A DNA stretch of 43,783 nt from Thermodesulfobacteriota bacterium (GTDB taxonomy: Bacteria > Desulfobacterota > WTBG01 > CAIYCZ01 > CAIRTM01), in contig JAOAHH010000098.1 in assembly GCA_026415325.1 (NCBI GenBank), positions 1 through 43,783 on the forward strand, in the 5' to 3' direction. The first letter of the stretch is position 1. Each line of letters begins with the position of its first letter. Shown in pieces: positions 24,251 to 33,764 of this stretch. The notes beneath the pieces were generated by a model. The model saw nothing but the letters and a program-made list of their open reading frames with translations, was not told the DNA's origin and did no database searches. The translations under genes were made by a program, and so were the position numbers.

Positions 24251-25390
24251 ATGAAAATCTCCATCGGCACGATATATCTATCCATCGCAATCCTTGCCGC
24301 GTTTTTAGCCAAGCCAGCAAGCGCAGCAACAAAAAAAGTCATCGGACCCGGCGACATAGTGCCTGAGCATACGTTCCGCTACTCTCTTACCTCAAAGGAC
24401 TGCTCGTATCTGGGCATCACCCAAGGTCTTTTTTCTTTCTTTACCCCTGCAGAGCTCTCGCTCCAAAACATTCCTGCTGAAATCTTTGTCATCGAGCTGT
24501 TCAACATCTACTGTACCTCCTGTCAGGCACAGGCGCCGGTGCTCAATACCGTTTTTGCATCCGTTGCAAACACCGAAGGGCTGCGGGACAAGGTGCGGTT
24601 TATCGGGATCGGGGTTGGCAATACTGGCAAGGAAATCGACCGGTTTCGGAAAGAAAAAGCAATTGCGTTTCCCCTGATTCCGGATACGGATTTTGCCTTT
24701 TACAATGCAATGGGGGATCCGGGAGGCACGCCGTTTACGGTCATTGCAAAACGGACGAGCAAGGGGCTCACCGTGATAGCGGCAAATCTGGGTCTGGTCA
24801 AGGACGCAACCGTGATATTGCAACAAATCCAGGAGGCAGCAATGCCCGGTGCTGCAGGAAAACCGCTGATTCTTGAGTCAGACCTGCCCGATGCAACGGT
24901 TGACCGTATGCTTGAACTGCGGCTTTCGGAAAATGCCCTTCTTGAAAAAGTAATAGAGAGCATGCGGGCGGCGTTTCCACAGGGAACGGCGATCACCCAA
25001 CCGGTTAAGCTCTCGCTTGCGCAAGGCCAGACCGTGTACCGGGCAGAGGCCGGTTCGGAGCAAAAAACCGTTTTGTTCTCACAAGTTATCAGCCGGAAGC
25101 CTGTTTGCGATGTCTGCCACGGCGTGCATTTCATCATCACCTTTGACCAAACCGGCACCATCCGGTCATTCACGCCGCTCCACATCACAAAGTACGGCAA
25201 TGCCCTCTGGTCTGAAGGAGAGATATCGTTTATGGCTTCACGGCTCATCGGACGTTCTCTCCAGAAAGGTATTGAGTTTGATCCTGAAGCAGACGCGGTG
25301 TCCGGCGCTACCATGAGCTCTGCGCTGATCGTCAACAGCCTCAAAAACCTCAAACCGGTAGTGGAAGAACTCCTCCGATACGCTGAATAA
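24251..25390 (+). CDS. Exported thioredoxin-like / FMN-binding fusion protein
   Basis: The 379-residue protein has a signal peptide (about 1-25, ASA cleavage site) and therefore works outside the cytoplasm. Residues about 35-200 form a TlpA/AhpC-like thioredoxin fold with active-site CTSC at 88-91 and the cis-Pro region GGTPFTV. Residues about 220-375 look like an FMN-binding domain, with AVSGATMSS at 349-357, the motif in which ApbE attaches FMN to the threonine in RnfG/NqrC-type proteins. Between them is CDVCH (286-290), which fits the CxxCH heme c motif, although the Cys pair could instead be redox-active. A GAGAAGG site precedes the ATG. It is divergent from the hydrogenase operon and convergent with nrdJ. 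The combination suggests a periplasmic electron-transfer protein; partner and direction of electron flow are unknown. Confidence 0.8.
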   Translation: MKISIGTIYLSIAILAAFLAKPASAATKKVIGPGDIVPEHTFRYSLTSKDCSYLGITQGLFSFFTPAELSLQNIPAEIFVIELFNIYCTSCQAQAPVLNTVFASVANTEGLRDKVRFIGIGVGNTGKEIDRFRKEKAIAFPLIPDTDFAFYNAMGDPGGTPFTVIAKRTSKGLTVIAANLGLVKDATVILQQIQEAAMPGAAGKPLILESDLPDATVDRMLELRLSENALLEKVIESMRAAFPQGTAITQPVKLSLAQGQTVYRAEAGSEQKTVLFSQVISRKPVCDVCHGVHFIITFDQTGTIRSFTPLHITKYGNALWSEGEISFMASRLIGRSLQKGIEFDPEADAVSGATMSSALIVNSLKNLKPVVEELLRYAE

Positions 25391-25426
25391 ACTTGTGCAG
25401 TTTGAACACGGATGTGAAGTATCGCA

Positions 25427-28400
25427 TTACCCGCAGCCCGTTGTCGTGCCGCAGGTCATGCATTTCAGGCAGGCGCCTTCGCGGACAAGCGTAAACTGAA
25501 GGCAGGACGGGCAGGGATCACCCTCATACCCTTTTATCCGTGCCTCACGTACCACACTGTGGCGCGTAGGTTCCCCGGTTATCCCTCCGCCCAGATTACC
25601 ATGTACCACATGCAATGCTCGTATATCGTCTCTTTCCTGTATCTGCTCTTCTGACTCCCGGCGTATCTCTTGGCCGAGCGCATCATGCCGCAAATCATCC
25701 TCGTTGATACAGTGCCCGAGATCGGTTCTTCCAAGATACGTGATGGCAAGCTCTCGAAAAATATAGTCGATCACCGAGGTTGCCATCTTGATATGGTCAT
25801 TGCCGATCACAATACCGCTTGGCTCAAACCGGCTGAACACAAAGGCATCCACAAACTCCTCAAGCGGCACACCATACTGAAGCCCAAGGCTCACCGCGAT
25901 CGCAAAACTGTTCATAAGGCTCCGGAATGCAGCGCCTTCTTTGTGCATGTCGATAAAGATCTCTCCCAGCCGTCCGTCCTCATATTCACCGGTCCGCAGA
26001 TATACCTTATGGCCGCCGACAACCGCTTTTTGGGTGTAGCCCCTGCGCCGTGACGGCAGCCGTTCTCGATATGCAGCGCGAAAACGCCGCGAGAGCACTG
26101 CTGCAACACCGGTTGCCTGTACTGTGGCTGGTTTGTCGACAAGCCCTTCCAGCATCGGTGCAAGTTCCGGCACGGCAGCAAGCGGCTGGCTCAGCTTAGA
26201 CCCATCCCGATATATTGAGATAGCCTTCACGCCGAGTTTCCAGCTCAACATAAAAGCATTTTTTATGTCCTCAATAGTAGTGGTGGTCGGCAGATTAATG
26301 GTTTTTGATATCGCACCGCTCAAAAACGGCTGGCATGCTGCCATCATGCGAATGTGACCTGTGTAGTGAATCGTCCGTGTTCCTGTCCGGCCGCAACGGT
26401 TTGCGCAGTCAAATACTGCATAGTGCTCTTCCCTGAGCCGCGGCGCGCCTTCAACGCTCATCGTGCCGCACACATATCGGTTTGCCGCCTCGATCTCATC
26501 CGGTGAAAAACCAAGCCGCATGAGCACTTCAGTACCGCTTAAATCTTCGGGGTGCTCGTCGGGTCGCACGATACGTTGTAAGACTTCTGCCCCGAGGTTC
26601 CATGGGCTGAACCCGTAGGTAATATCAAAAGCCATCGGCAGCGATGCTTCGATCCGCTCGATACTCTCGTCATCCAGGCCCCGCTCGCGCAATGTCGCCT
26701 GGTTGATACAGGGCGCGCCGTGCAGCGTGCCGTGGCCCTGCATGTAATCAATGATCTCTTTGATTTCATGGTCACTATAGCCAAGGCGCTTGAGTGCATA
26801 CGGTACCGACTGATTGACGATTTTGAACACCCCGCCGCCGGCAAGCTGCTTAAACTTTACCAGTGCATAGTCTGGCTCAATGCCGGTTGTGTCACAGTCC
26901 ATTACAAGTCCGATAGTTCCGGTCGGTGCAATGACCGACACCTGCGCATTACGAAATCCGTGCTCCGTCCCCTGCTCCAGTACCTCGTGCCACAGCCCCC
27001 GGGCAGCATCAACAAGTGCTGTCGGGCAAACCGATGCATCAAGCGGAACCGGCGGCGTGTGCAGTCCCTCATAGGCTGATGCCGGCTCACCGCATGCTGC
27101 GCGAAGATGGTTTCTGATGACCCGAAGCATATGCTCGCGGTTTTGTACAAACCGTGCAAACGGCCCGAGCTCGCGCGCCATTTCTGAGCTGGTACGGTAG
27201 GCAGCTGCCGTGAGAATTGCCGTAATCACAGCTGCATAATTTCGCGCCTCGTGGCTGTCATAGGGTATGCCGAGCACCATCAGGAAAGCGCCAAGATTTG
27301 CAAACCCGAGCCCCAGGGTCCGGTACTGACAGCTGCGCTGGGCGATTTCAGCAGACGGATACTGTGCCATAAGCACACTGATATCAAGCGTGATGGTCAA
27401 GAGTCGCACCGCATGCAGAAAATCTTCAAGGCGGAACAAGCCGGTATCGAGATCGAGGAATTTCAGCAGATTAAGGCTTGCAAGATTGCACGCCGTATCG
27501 TCGAGGAACATATATTCTGAGCAGGGATTTGATGCCCTGATCCTGCCGTCCGCAGGGCAGGTATGCCAGTCGTTAATTGTTGTATCAAACTGAATGCCCG
27601 GGTCAGCGCAGTGCCATGCAGCTTCCGCAATCATGTCCCACAACTCGCGTGCCCTGATGCTCTTGGCAACGGTGCCGTCGGTCCTGCGGACAAGATGCCA
27701 CAGATCGTCCTGCTGCAGCGCGGCAAAAAACGCATCGGGTATCCGCACCGCATTGTTTGAATTTTGGCCGCTGACCGTGGCGTATGCTTCTGAATCCCAG
27801 TCAGGCGAGTATGTCTGGAAACGAAGCTCGCGGTACCCTTGCCGGGCAAACTGGATCACGCGGATAATGGCACTGTCGGGGACACCGTTTCGGCGCGCCT
27901 CGCGCACTGCTTCGGCAAACTCGGGATTGGCAGCCGGCACGTACCGGTCTTCCTCCTGCACCGCAGCAGATCTACATGCCGCAATAATGCGGTTAAGAGC
28001 GCGCTCGCAGACGATGCTTCCGGCAATAAGCGCTGTGACCTTCTGTTCTTCTTTGACCTTCCAGGCAATAAAGTCTTCGATATCAGGATGGTCGATGTCC
28101 ACGATAACCATCTTTGCAGCCCGCCGCGTCGTGCCGCCGCTTTTGATCGCACCTGCAGCACGGTCTCCAATCCGCAAAAAGCTCATCAAGCCGCTTGATT
28201 TGCCGCCGCCTGAGAGCGGTTCGCCTTCTCCCCTGAGCGTTGAGAAATTGGTACCGGTGCCTGACCCGTATTTAAAAAGCCGCGCCTCCCGTACCCACAG
28301 ATCCATGATGCCGCCGCTGCCAAGAAGCTGGTCTTTGATGCTCTGGATAAAACAGGCATGCGGCTGCGGCCGCTCATAGGCGCTGTGAGAAGGAAGCACC

Positions 28401-28948
28401 TCGCCGGTTGTCGGATCCACATAATAATGTCCCTGCGAGGGGCCGTCGATGCCGTATGCCCAGAAGAGCCCTGTGTTGAACCACTGCGGAGAATTGGGAG
28501 CTGCCATCTGTGTGGCAAGCATAAAGGCCATTTCATCGCGGTATGCACGTGCATCGTCGGGTGAATCAAAGTAACCGTATTTCCAACCCCAATACGCCCA
28601 ACATCCGGTCATGCGGTCAAACACCTCACGAGCATCCTCTTCCCCGCGAAACCGCTCGTCAACCGGAAGCTGTGCCAAAGCCGCTTCATCAGGGACGTGC
28701 CGTTGGAGCCATTCCGGCACTCCGTCTTCTGCAACCCTGCGCCGGCGGGCAGGCACCCCTGCTTTTCTGAAATACTTCTGTGCCAGAATGTCCCGTGCAA
28801 CCCGACTCCATCCTGCCGGTGCAACGACTTTGCTTATCCGAGACACAACCGACCCGTCGAGATTTTTGATTTCGCTTGCGACGGTCTCAAAGGCTATGCC
28901 GTCAAAAGGAGATTTGTCCGGTTGTGTAAAACGTCGTTGAATCTTCAT
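25427..28948 (-). CDS. nrdJ: Ribonucleotide reductase class II, adenosylcobalamin-dependent
   Basis: The enzyme reduces ribonucleotides to deoxyribonucleotides with a radical generated from adenosylcobalamin, without a separate small subunit or oxygen. The start at 28948 ([15 protein letters not shown]) gives 1173 residues; a GGGGTG site precedes it and the open frame upstream has no family character. Motifs include [21 protein letters not shown] in the active-site barrel (written in two parts: [11 protein letters not shown] and [10 protein letters not shown]), FGSGTGTNF-like nucleotide region, and a terminal Cys-rich module with CPSC, CLKC and CGTTTGCG, which carries zinc-ribbon-like and reductant-accepting cysteines. 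No cobalamin riboswitch was recognised in the 151-base upstream gap. Confidence 0.95.
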   Translation of the reverse strand: MKIQRRFTQPDKSPFDGIAFETVASEIKNLDGSVVSRISKVVAPAGWSRVARDILAQKYFRKAGVPARRRRVAEDGVPEWLQRHVPDEAALAQLPVDERFRGEEDAREVFDRMTGCWAYWGWKYGYFDSPDDARAYRDEMAFMLATQMAAPNSPQWFNTGLFWAYGIDGPSQGHYYVDPTTGEVLPSHSAYERPQPHACFIQSIKDQLLGSGGIMDLWVREARLFKYGSGTGTNFSTLRGEGEPLSGGGKSSGLMSFLRIGDRAAGAIKSGGTTRRAAKMVIVDIDHPDIEDFIAWKVKEEQKVTALIAGSIVCERALNRIIAACRSAAVQEEDRYVPAANPEFAEAVREARRNGVPDSAIIRVIQFARQGYRELRFQTYSPDWDSEAYATVSGQNSNNAVRIPDAFFAALQQDDLWHLVRRTDGTVAKSIRARELWDMIAEAAWHCADPGIQFDTTINDWHTCPADGRIRASNPCSEYMFLDDTACNLASLNLLKFLDLDTGLFRLEDFLHAVRLLTITLDISVLMAQYPSAEIAQRSCQYRTLGLGFANLGAFLMVLGIPYDSHEARNYAAVITAILTAAAYRTSSEMARELGPFARFVQNREHMLRVIRNHLRAACGEPASAYEGLHTPPVPLDASVCPTALVDAARGLWHEVLEQGTEHGFRNAQVSVIAPTGTIGLVMDCDTTGIEPDYALVKFKQLAGGGVFKIVNQSVPYALKRLGYSDHEIKEIIDYMQGHGTLHGAPCINQATLRERGLDDESIERIEASLPMAFDITYGFSPWNLGAEVLQRIVRPDEHPEDLSGTEVLMRLGFSPDEIEAANRYVCGTMSVEGAPRLREEHYAVFDCANRCGRTGTRTIHYTGHIRMMAACQPFLSGAISKTINLPTTTTIEDIKNAFMLSWKLGVKAISIYRDGSKLSQPLAAVPELAPMLEGLVDKPATVQATGVAAVLSRRFRAAYRERLPSRRRGYTQKAVVGGHKVYLRTGEYEDGRLGEIFIDMHKEGAAFRSLMNSFAIAVSLGLQYGVPLEEFVDAFVFSRFEPSGIVIGNDHIKMATSVIDYIFRELAITYLGRTDLGHCINEDDLRHDALGQEIRRESEEQIQERDDIRALHVVHGNLGGGITGEPTRHSVVREARIKGYEGDPCPSCLQFTLVREGACLKCMTCGTTTGCG

Positions 28949-29099
28949 CCAACACCCCGATTTGAAACATTCATCCCTCTTACAAATATAGTACAAAACC
29001 CATGCCAAGAAAACCGTGCGGTATCTCTTGCATGCCAAGTCGCCTCTATGCTATGGTTCCCGAGTATCCCGGATCAACCATATCAGGAAAGGAGGCAGT

Positions 29100-29756
29100 A
29101 TGGGGAAAAAAGCATTCACCGTTCTTCTTGCCGCAGCATGTCTCGTTGCGCTTGCTGCCGCACCGGCTCGCGCAGCTAAGGAACAAGGAGCTATCGAGAA
29201 CATTCTGCTTTCCCTTCAAGAAGACCTACAGGCAGCCGATCCCTCAGGACAGCTTGATCCGTTGACCATCAACACCTTGGTCTTGCTGGATGAGCTGCGC
29301 TGTGCACTCAAAGCAGACGATCGTGCTCGTGTGCAAACGCTAGTGCAAGACTATGTTGCGTCAATTTCCACCATGCAGGAGACGCAACCGGATTTTTCTT
29401 GCATGTTCCCTTTGCTCATGAGTCTGTTTGGCTCGACAACCACCATGTTGACCACAGCTGCAGCAGGCGGCGACACTGCCTGCATGGTTTTAAAGCTGAC
29501 CAATAGCATCGCCGATATTATATCCGCCGTCCAGACATACCGAATTTGCGTAATCGATAATGCAGAAACCCCAGATCAGACAGCGCGCGATGAAATCGTG
29601 CGGCGTCAGGTTATCGTGAAAACCTACAACTTTATCACCAATGCACTCTATACCGGTCTCTGCAAAGAAAATCCCACGTTTTTTGACTGGCTGAACGTCT
29701 TTTTTGATTTTCTTGGGATATTCCCCAAACAACCGGCAGAAACTGAGCAGCAATAA
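29100..29756 (+). CDS. Secreted protein of unknown function
   Basis: The start at 29100 has a strong AAGGAGG site and gives a classical signal peptide (MGKKAF, hydrophobic core, APARA cleavage at about 25). The mature protein of about 193 residues is mostly helical by eye, with scattered cysteines (five after the signal) and a hydrophobic middle (MFPLLMSLFGSTTTMLTTAA) and near-C-terminal FFDFLGIF segment. I do not recognise a family. It is divergent from nrdJ with 151 bases between starts, and an intrinsic terminator follows, so it is a single-gene unit. The charged, Gln-rich end may face the periplasm. Confidence 0.75.
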   Translation: MGKKAFTVLLAAACLVALAAAPARAAKEQGAIENILLSLQEDLQAADPSGQLDPLTINTLVLLDELRCALKADDRARVQTLVQDYVASISTMQETQPDFSCMFPLLMSLFGSTTTMLTTAAAGGDTACMVLKLTNSIADIISAVQTYRICVIDNAETPDQTARDEIVRRQVIVKTYNFITNALYTGLCKENPTFFDWLNVFFDFLGIFPKQPAETEQQ

Positions 29757-29795
29757 CCATTTCCTCGAGATCCGGGATACCATCTATGCTGAGGC

Positions 29796-29831
29796 GGGCA
29801 GGCAAAACACAAGAGCCTGCCCGTGCTTTTT
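29796..29831 (+). terminator. Intrinsic terminator after the secreted-protein gene
   Basis: A perfect 8-bp GC-rich stem (29796-29803 with 29815-29822, 11-base loop) is followed by GTGCTTTTTCC on the plus strand, 40 bases after the stop codon. Confidence 0.75.
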
Positions 29832-29895
29832 CCGCGCGCTTTCGCGCTCTTCGTTACTTTGCCGCTCCCGCCCTTCACCAATGCATCGATAGGGA

Positions 29896-29924
29896 TTGAC
29901 AATAGGATACTCCTTGTGTATCTG
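29896..29924 (+). promoter_or_regulatory. Candidate promoter of the MgtC/DUF4010 gene
   Basis: TTGACA (29896-29901) and TATCTG (29919-29924) are separated by 17 bases, 25 bases upstream of the ATG at 29949. The -35 box is consensus, the -10 box is weak. Confidence 0.45.
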
Positions 29925-29948
29925 AAAGATGCGCGAAAGGGGCATTCC

Positions 29949-31205
29949 ATGGAAAAGCTTCCCGAACTTGCCGTCCTGTTTCACCGCTTCGCCATTGCGC
30001 TGGCGCTCGGTATGATTATCGGCGTAGAGCGCGAGCGGGAAAAGAGCGAAGCGTTTGCCGGCATCCGAACCTTTCCGCTGATCTCCATGCTCGGCTGCGC
30101 TGCAGCGATGGTCAACGATCTGTTTGCGCCGTGGGTATTCGCTGCAGCCTTGATCGTGCTCGCCGCAGCCGCGATCGCGGCCTCATCTCACGGTGCGCCG
30201 CTCCGTTCCTATGGCATCACAACCGAAGTTGCCTCGCTCTTATGCTTTTTCTACGGCGGCCTTGTGTGGTGGGAGGCGTCCGCACTTGCAGCCGCGCTTG
30301 CCGTGGTGACCGTGCTGCTGCTGACCAGCAAAGAACTGCTCGAAGGCGTGACGCAGCGCATCGGGCATCAGGACATAACTGCAGCGCTGCAGTTCGGCAT
30401 CATCACCCTGATTGTTCTCCCGATTCTGCCTGATAAACCCTACGGCCCGCTGCAGGTTCTTAATCCCCATACGATTTGGCTCATGGTGGTTTTGATTGCG
30501 GGCATTAATTTCATCGGCTATGTGCTCGTCAAAGCGCTGGGGCCTCAGCGCGGTATCGGGCTGACCGGGCTGCTGGGCGGCATTGCCTCAAGCACGGCCC
30601 TGACCGCGAGCTTTTCACGCAAGAGCCGCATCCAGCCCGAGCGCGCCCCTGAATTTGCGCTTGCCATTGTGCTTGCCTGTGCAGTGATGTTTCTTCGCGT
30701 GCTGGTCGAAGCTGCTGCGGTCAAACCGGCACTCGGCAAAATACTGCTCCTGCCGATTGCAGCTTCAGGGTGCACCGGGCTTCTGGGCTGCATCGGTGTG
30801 TGGCTTGTGCGGCGGCATGCTGCGTATCTTTCCGAGAGTCAGGAGGTAAAAACATCAAATCCCTTTGAACTGTGGTCTGCGCTTCTGTTCGGCGTCCTGT
30901 TTGCCTGCATCCTGTTCATTGCAAAAGCTGCGCAGGTGTATTTCGGTACCGGCGGCGTGTACCTGTCAAGCATTGCTGCAGGCATAGCAGACGTTGACCC
31001 GATTACACTGTCGCTTGCAAACCTTGCCAATGCCGGCATCAGTATGCAGGTGGCGGCACGCGGCATCATCCTTGCCGCGATCGCCAATACGGTGGTGAAA
31101 ATGGCCATCATGTGTACCGGCGTCCCCTCGCTTTTGAAATACGGATTTCCGCTGCTTTCCGCCATGGCTGCCGTCGGGCTTCTTGTGTCGTTTACCGTCT
31201 TGTAA
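29949..31205 (+). CDS. MgtC/SapB and DUF4010 membrane protein
   Basis: The 418-residue integral membrane protein has an N-terminal MgtC/SapB-like domain (ALGMIIGVEREREKSEAFAGIRTFPLISMLG) and a C-terminal DUF4010 domain (for example IGLTGLLGGIASSTALTASFSRKS), with about a dozen hydrophobic helices in all. MgtC itself relates to magnesium limitation and F-ATPase control in pathogens; the role of the DUF4010 fusions is not established. The start at 29949 has a GAAAGGGG site; the longer frame upstream overlaps the promoter and terminator region. It converges with mltG, 50 bases apart, with no obvious terminator between them. Confidence 0.88.
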   Translation: MEKLPELAVLFHRFAIALALGMIIGVEREREKSEAFAGIRTFPLISMLGCAAAMVNDLFAPWVFAAALIVLAAAAIAASSHGAPLRSYGITTEVASLLCFFYGGLVWWEASALAAALAVVTVLLLTSKELLEGVTQRIGHQDITAALQFGIITLIVLPILPDKPYGPLQVLNPHTIWLMVVLIAGINFIGYVLVKALGPQRGIGLTGLLGGIASSTALTASFSRKSRIQPERAPEFALAIVLACAVMFLRVLVEAAAVKPALGKILLLPIAASGCTGLLGCIGVWLVRRHAAYLSESQEVKTSNPFELWSALLFGVLFACILFIAKAAQVYFGTGGVYLSSIAAGIADVDPITLSLANLANAGISMQVAARGIILAAIANTVVKMAIMCTGVPSLLKYGFPLLSAMAAVGLLVSFTVL

Positions 31206-31255
31206 GCGGATGTGGTGCTCCGGTATGTTCTGATATGGACAAAGTGCCGATGGTG

Positions 31256-32290
31256 TCAGTTGCCGCTCCCAACCACTTGAGGACGGGTGCGCTGGTATTT
31301 CTGCACCGCAGCATTGTGCTCCTCGAGGGTGCGGGAGAATTGGTGCGTGCCGTCGTTGCGGGAGACAAAAAACAGATAATCTGAAGCTGCCGGCTGAAGC
31401 ACCGCCCGGATCGCATCAAGTCCCGGATTGCAGATCGGGCCGCGCGGCAATCCTCCGATCTGGTAGGTGTTGTACGGTGTTGCCTTGAGCAGATGGTGTT
31501 TGCGAAGCCTCCCCTGAAACTGCGGGTCTTCAAGCCTTACGCCGTACTGGACGGTCGGATCGCATTCAAGCCGCATGCCTCTGCGCAGCCTGTTAAAAAA
31601 GACCGCGGCAATGAGCGGCTTTTCTGACTGCTGCGGGGTCTCCTTTTCGACAAGGGAAGCAAGGATAACGATATCCCGAAGCGGGAGCGACGTTGCATTC
31701 CCATTGTGGCGCAGTTCTCTCCCGACAACCTCTGAAAACCGCTGCACCATGCGCCGAAGCAGCGCCGCAGGCGTCACCTTTCGGGTGAACAGGTAGGTGT
31801 CCGGGAAAAGGTAGCCCTCAAGGCTTTCATTATCATAGCCAAGCGATCGAACAAAATCAGGATCGGTGGCCGTTCCCACAACCTCGTGCGCTGCGGCAAG
31901 ACCGCTGTGCTCGACGATCCGCGCAATGTCAAACACGGTGCTGCCTTCGGGAATCGTAATGCGCACCATCCGGACATCCCCTCGCACAAGTTTTGCAAGC
32001 ACCGCTGCAGGCGGAAGCGGAAGCTGCAGGCAATATTCGCCGGACTGGATGCGATGTTCGGCGTTGAGGAGCCGTGCAAACAATGTAAACAATGCTGCAT
32101 GACGTATAACCCCCTTTTCTTCAAGCAGCAGGGCGATCTTTTTTAATCCGCTTCCTTCGGGAATGTCAACGCATGCTTCAGCCGTAGGCGCTTTTCGGGC
32201 AGGGTGCCTCCAATACTGCCACAGCCGCAGCCCGGCACAGGCGCACCAGAGCATCAGTATCATCACAAACCACAGCGCAGCGTTTTTCAC
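31256..32290 (-). CDS. mltG: Endolytic murein transglycosylase MltG
   Basis: MltG (YceG) cuts nascent glycan strands in the inner-membrane/periplasm space and so sets glycan chain length. The 344-residue protein has one N-terminal membrane helix (about 4-25), a LysM-like region (SGLKKIALLLEEKGVI), and the catalytic domain with LEGYLFPDTY and LASLVEKET, where Glu215 is the catalytic acid. The C-terminal block TPYNTYQIGGLPRGPICNPG is typical. The start is a GTG at 32290 that overlaps the ruvX stop by 4 bases and has a GGGGAAG site. Confidence 0.95.
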   Translation of the reverse strand: MKNAALWFVMILMLWCACAGLRLWQYWRHPARKAPTAEACVDIPEGSGLKKIALLLEEKGVIRHAALFTLFARLLNAEHRIQSGEYCLQLPLPPAAVLAKLVRGDVRMVRITIPEGSTVFDIARIVEHSGLAAAHEVVGTATDPDFVRSLGYDNESLEGYLFPDTYLFTRKVTPAALLRRMVQRFSEVVGRELRHNGNATSLPLRDIVILASLVEKETPQQSEKPLIAAVFFNRLRRGMRLECDPTVQYGVRLEDPQFQGRLRKHHLLKATPYNTYQIGGLPRGPICNPGLDAIRAVLQPAASDYLFFVSRNDGTHQFSRTLEEHNAAVQKYQRTRPQVVGSGN

Positions 32291-32721
32291 GATTCTTCCC
32301 CACGGTCTGCTCTGGTATGTGCATCAAGGTATCCCTGCAGAATGATCGTTGCGGCAACTGTGTCGATAATCTGTTTTCTCCGGCTGCGCCGCACCGCTGC
32401 ATCACCCAATATCCGGTGCGCTTCGACCGTGCTCAGCCGCTCGTCCCATGTTTCAACCGGAACCTTGAGCTTGCGCGCAACGACCTCGGAAAATGCAAGT
32501 ACCTGTTGGGCAGCAGGGCCGATGCTCCCGTCCATATTGCGCGGCAATCCGATAATAATTTTTTCCACCTGATACTGTTCTACGAGCACGCGCAGCCGTG
32601 CGATATCATGCCGCAACGAGCTGCGCTGAATCGTCTCGACCCCATGGGCAAACATGCCGAGTTCATCGCTCACGGCAATGCCAAAAGTCTTGCTTCCAAA
32701 ATCTATACACAGAATGCGCAT
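32287..32721 (-). CDS. ruvX: Holliday junction resolvase-like / rRNA processing protein YqgF
   Basis: The 144-residue RNase H-fold protein has all family blocks: CIDFGSKTFGIAVSD, GLPRNMDGSIGP, and WDERLST with the conserved Asp-Glu pair, followed by the basic RRSRRKQIIDTVAATIILQGYL tail. In E. coli YqgF acts on 16S pre-rRNA 5' ends; resolvase activity is reported for other members. It is coupled to mltG, a common arrangement, and lies just after the nitrilase terminator. A weak AGG precedes the ATG. Confidence 0.95.
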   Translation of the reverse strand: MRILCIDFGSKTFGIAVSDELGMFAHGVETIQRSSLRHDIARLRVLVEQYQVEKIIIGLPRNMDGSIGPAAQQVLAFSEVVARKLKVPVETWDERLSTVEAHRILGDAAVRRSRRKQIIDTVAATIILQGYLDAHTRADRGEES

Positions 32722-32737
32722 ACCTGTTCAGCCGTTC

Positions 32738-32773
32738 CAAAAGCAAGAGCTCTGCGGCGGAACGCAGAGCTCT
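32738..32773 (-). terminator. Intrinsic terminator of the ligase-nitrilase unit
   Basis: A perfect 11-bp stem (32746-32756 with 32763-32773, 6-base loop) is followed on the minus strand by TTGCTTTT. It lies 34 bases after the nitrilase stop and 17 bases before the ruvX start. Confidence 0.8.
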
Positions 32774-32806
32774 GTGCCGTACCTGCCATGCTGCTCTGGC
32801 AGCAGC

Positions 32807-33724
32807 TTACCACTCCTCATCAGGGCAGTAGCCGAGCAGCTCATCGTAAAAATCGGTGCGCCGGTCGGTGTGTGGATTGTTCAGCGGCGACCAGTGGCGG
32901 AAGCGCGCTGCCACAACGTTGATTTCAGCCATGACAACTTCAGGCTTGTCCGGATTTGCAGGGCCGGCAACAAAGCCGCCACCCGGATCCGTAATACAGC
33001 TATTGCCGATAAAAACACAGCCGCGTTCCTCGCCCACGCGGTCTGCACAGATGCTGTACACCGCGTTCATAAGTGACATCTGTGCCGCAGAAGTTGCAGC
33101 CGTTGGTTTCTGTTTTGTCTGGAGCGGGTCAACAACCACCCAGTTCGTTGAGTCACAGATAATGTCGGCGCCTTGCACCGCAAGAATCCGGGTCACTTCC
33201 GGGAACCACACATCGTAGCAGATTCTGCATCCGATCTTTCCGAACGGAAGGCTGAACACCGGAAAGCCCAGGTTGCCGGGCTCAAACCACAGCTTCTCTT
33301 CGTTCCACAGATGCATTTTCCGGTAGGTGCCGATGTAGCCTTCGGGGCCGACCACCACAACGCTGTTATAGAGATGGTTGCCTTCACGTTCGCAGATGCC
33401 GGCGCAGATATAGGCATCGTATTTCTGTGCCGCCTTGATCCACTCCTCGGTTGTCGGCCCTTCAGGCACTTCTTCGGCAACCGCAAAGGCTTCCTGTCGG
33501 GAATTAAAAATATAGCCGGTGTTGCACAGTTCCGGCAACACCATCAGGCGTGCCCCTGCCTTGCCTGCCTGGTCGATAATTTTCAGCGTTTCCGCTATGT
33601 TGCGGTCCTTATTGCAGATATGCGGCTCCATCTGCAGTGCGGCAACCTTCACCAAACTCTCTTTCCCAGTCTCCCGTACACCGGGATAGGGCGGCACCGG
33701 GATCTGCTGATACTTGCTTGTCAT
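32807..33724 (-). CDS. Nitrilase-superfamily amidohydrolase (carbon-nitrogen hydrolase)
   Basis: The 305-residue protein has the nitrilase Glu-Lys-Cys triad: Glu65 in LPELCNTGY, Lys136 in YRKMHLW and Cys169 in GCRICYDVWFPE. The overall layout is close to N-carbamoylputrescine amidase or omega-amidase type enzymes, but the substrate cannot be fixed. About 20 extra residues precede the usual beginning (VKVAALQMEP). A strong AAGGAGAA site precedes the ATG. It follows the acyl-CoA-ligase-like gene by 40 bases and ends at a strong terminator, so the two form a small unit. Confidence 0.9.
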   Translation of the reverse strand: MTSKYQQIPVPPYPGVRETGKESLVKVAALQMEPHICNKDRNIAETLKIIDQAGKAGARLMVLPELCNTGYIFNSRQEAFAVAEEVPEGPTTEEWIKAAQKYDAYICAGICEREGNHLYNSVVVVGPEGYIGTYRKMHLWNEEKLWFEPGNLGFPVFSLPFGKIGCRICYDVWFPEVTRILAVQGADIICDSTNWVVVDPLQTKQKPTAATSAAQMSLMNAVYSICADRVGEERGCVFIGNSCITDPGGGFVAGPANPDKPEVVMAEINVVAARFRHWSPLNNPHTDRRTDFYDELLGYCPDEEW

Positions 33725-33764
33725 AGCCGTTCTCCTTCCTTCTCAAGGTTAGCGTGATAAAACG

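Noticed and set aside
28949-29099. Possible cobalamin riboswitch or promoter in front of nrdJ
   Set aside because: No B12-box-like core is seen, and the only -10 candidate (TATATT at 28985-28990) has no matching -35 box.
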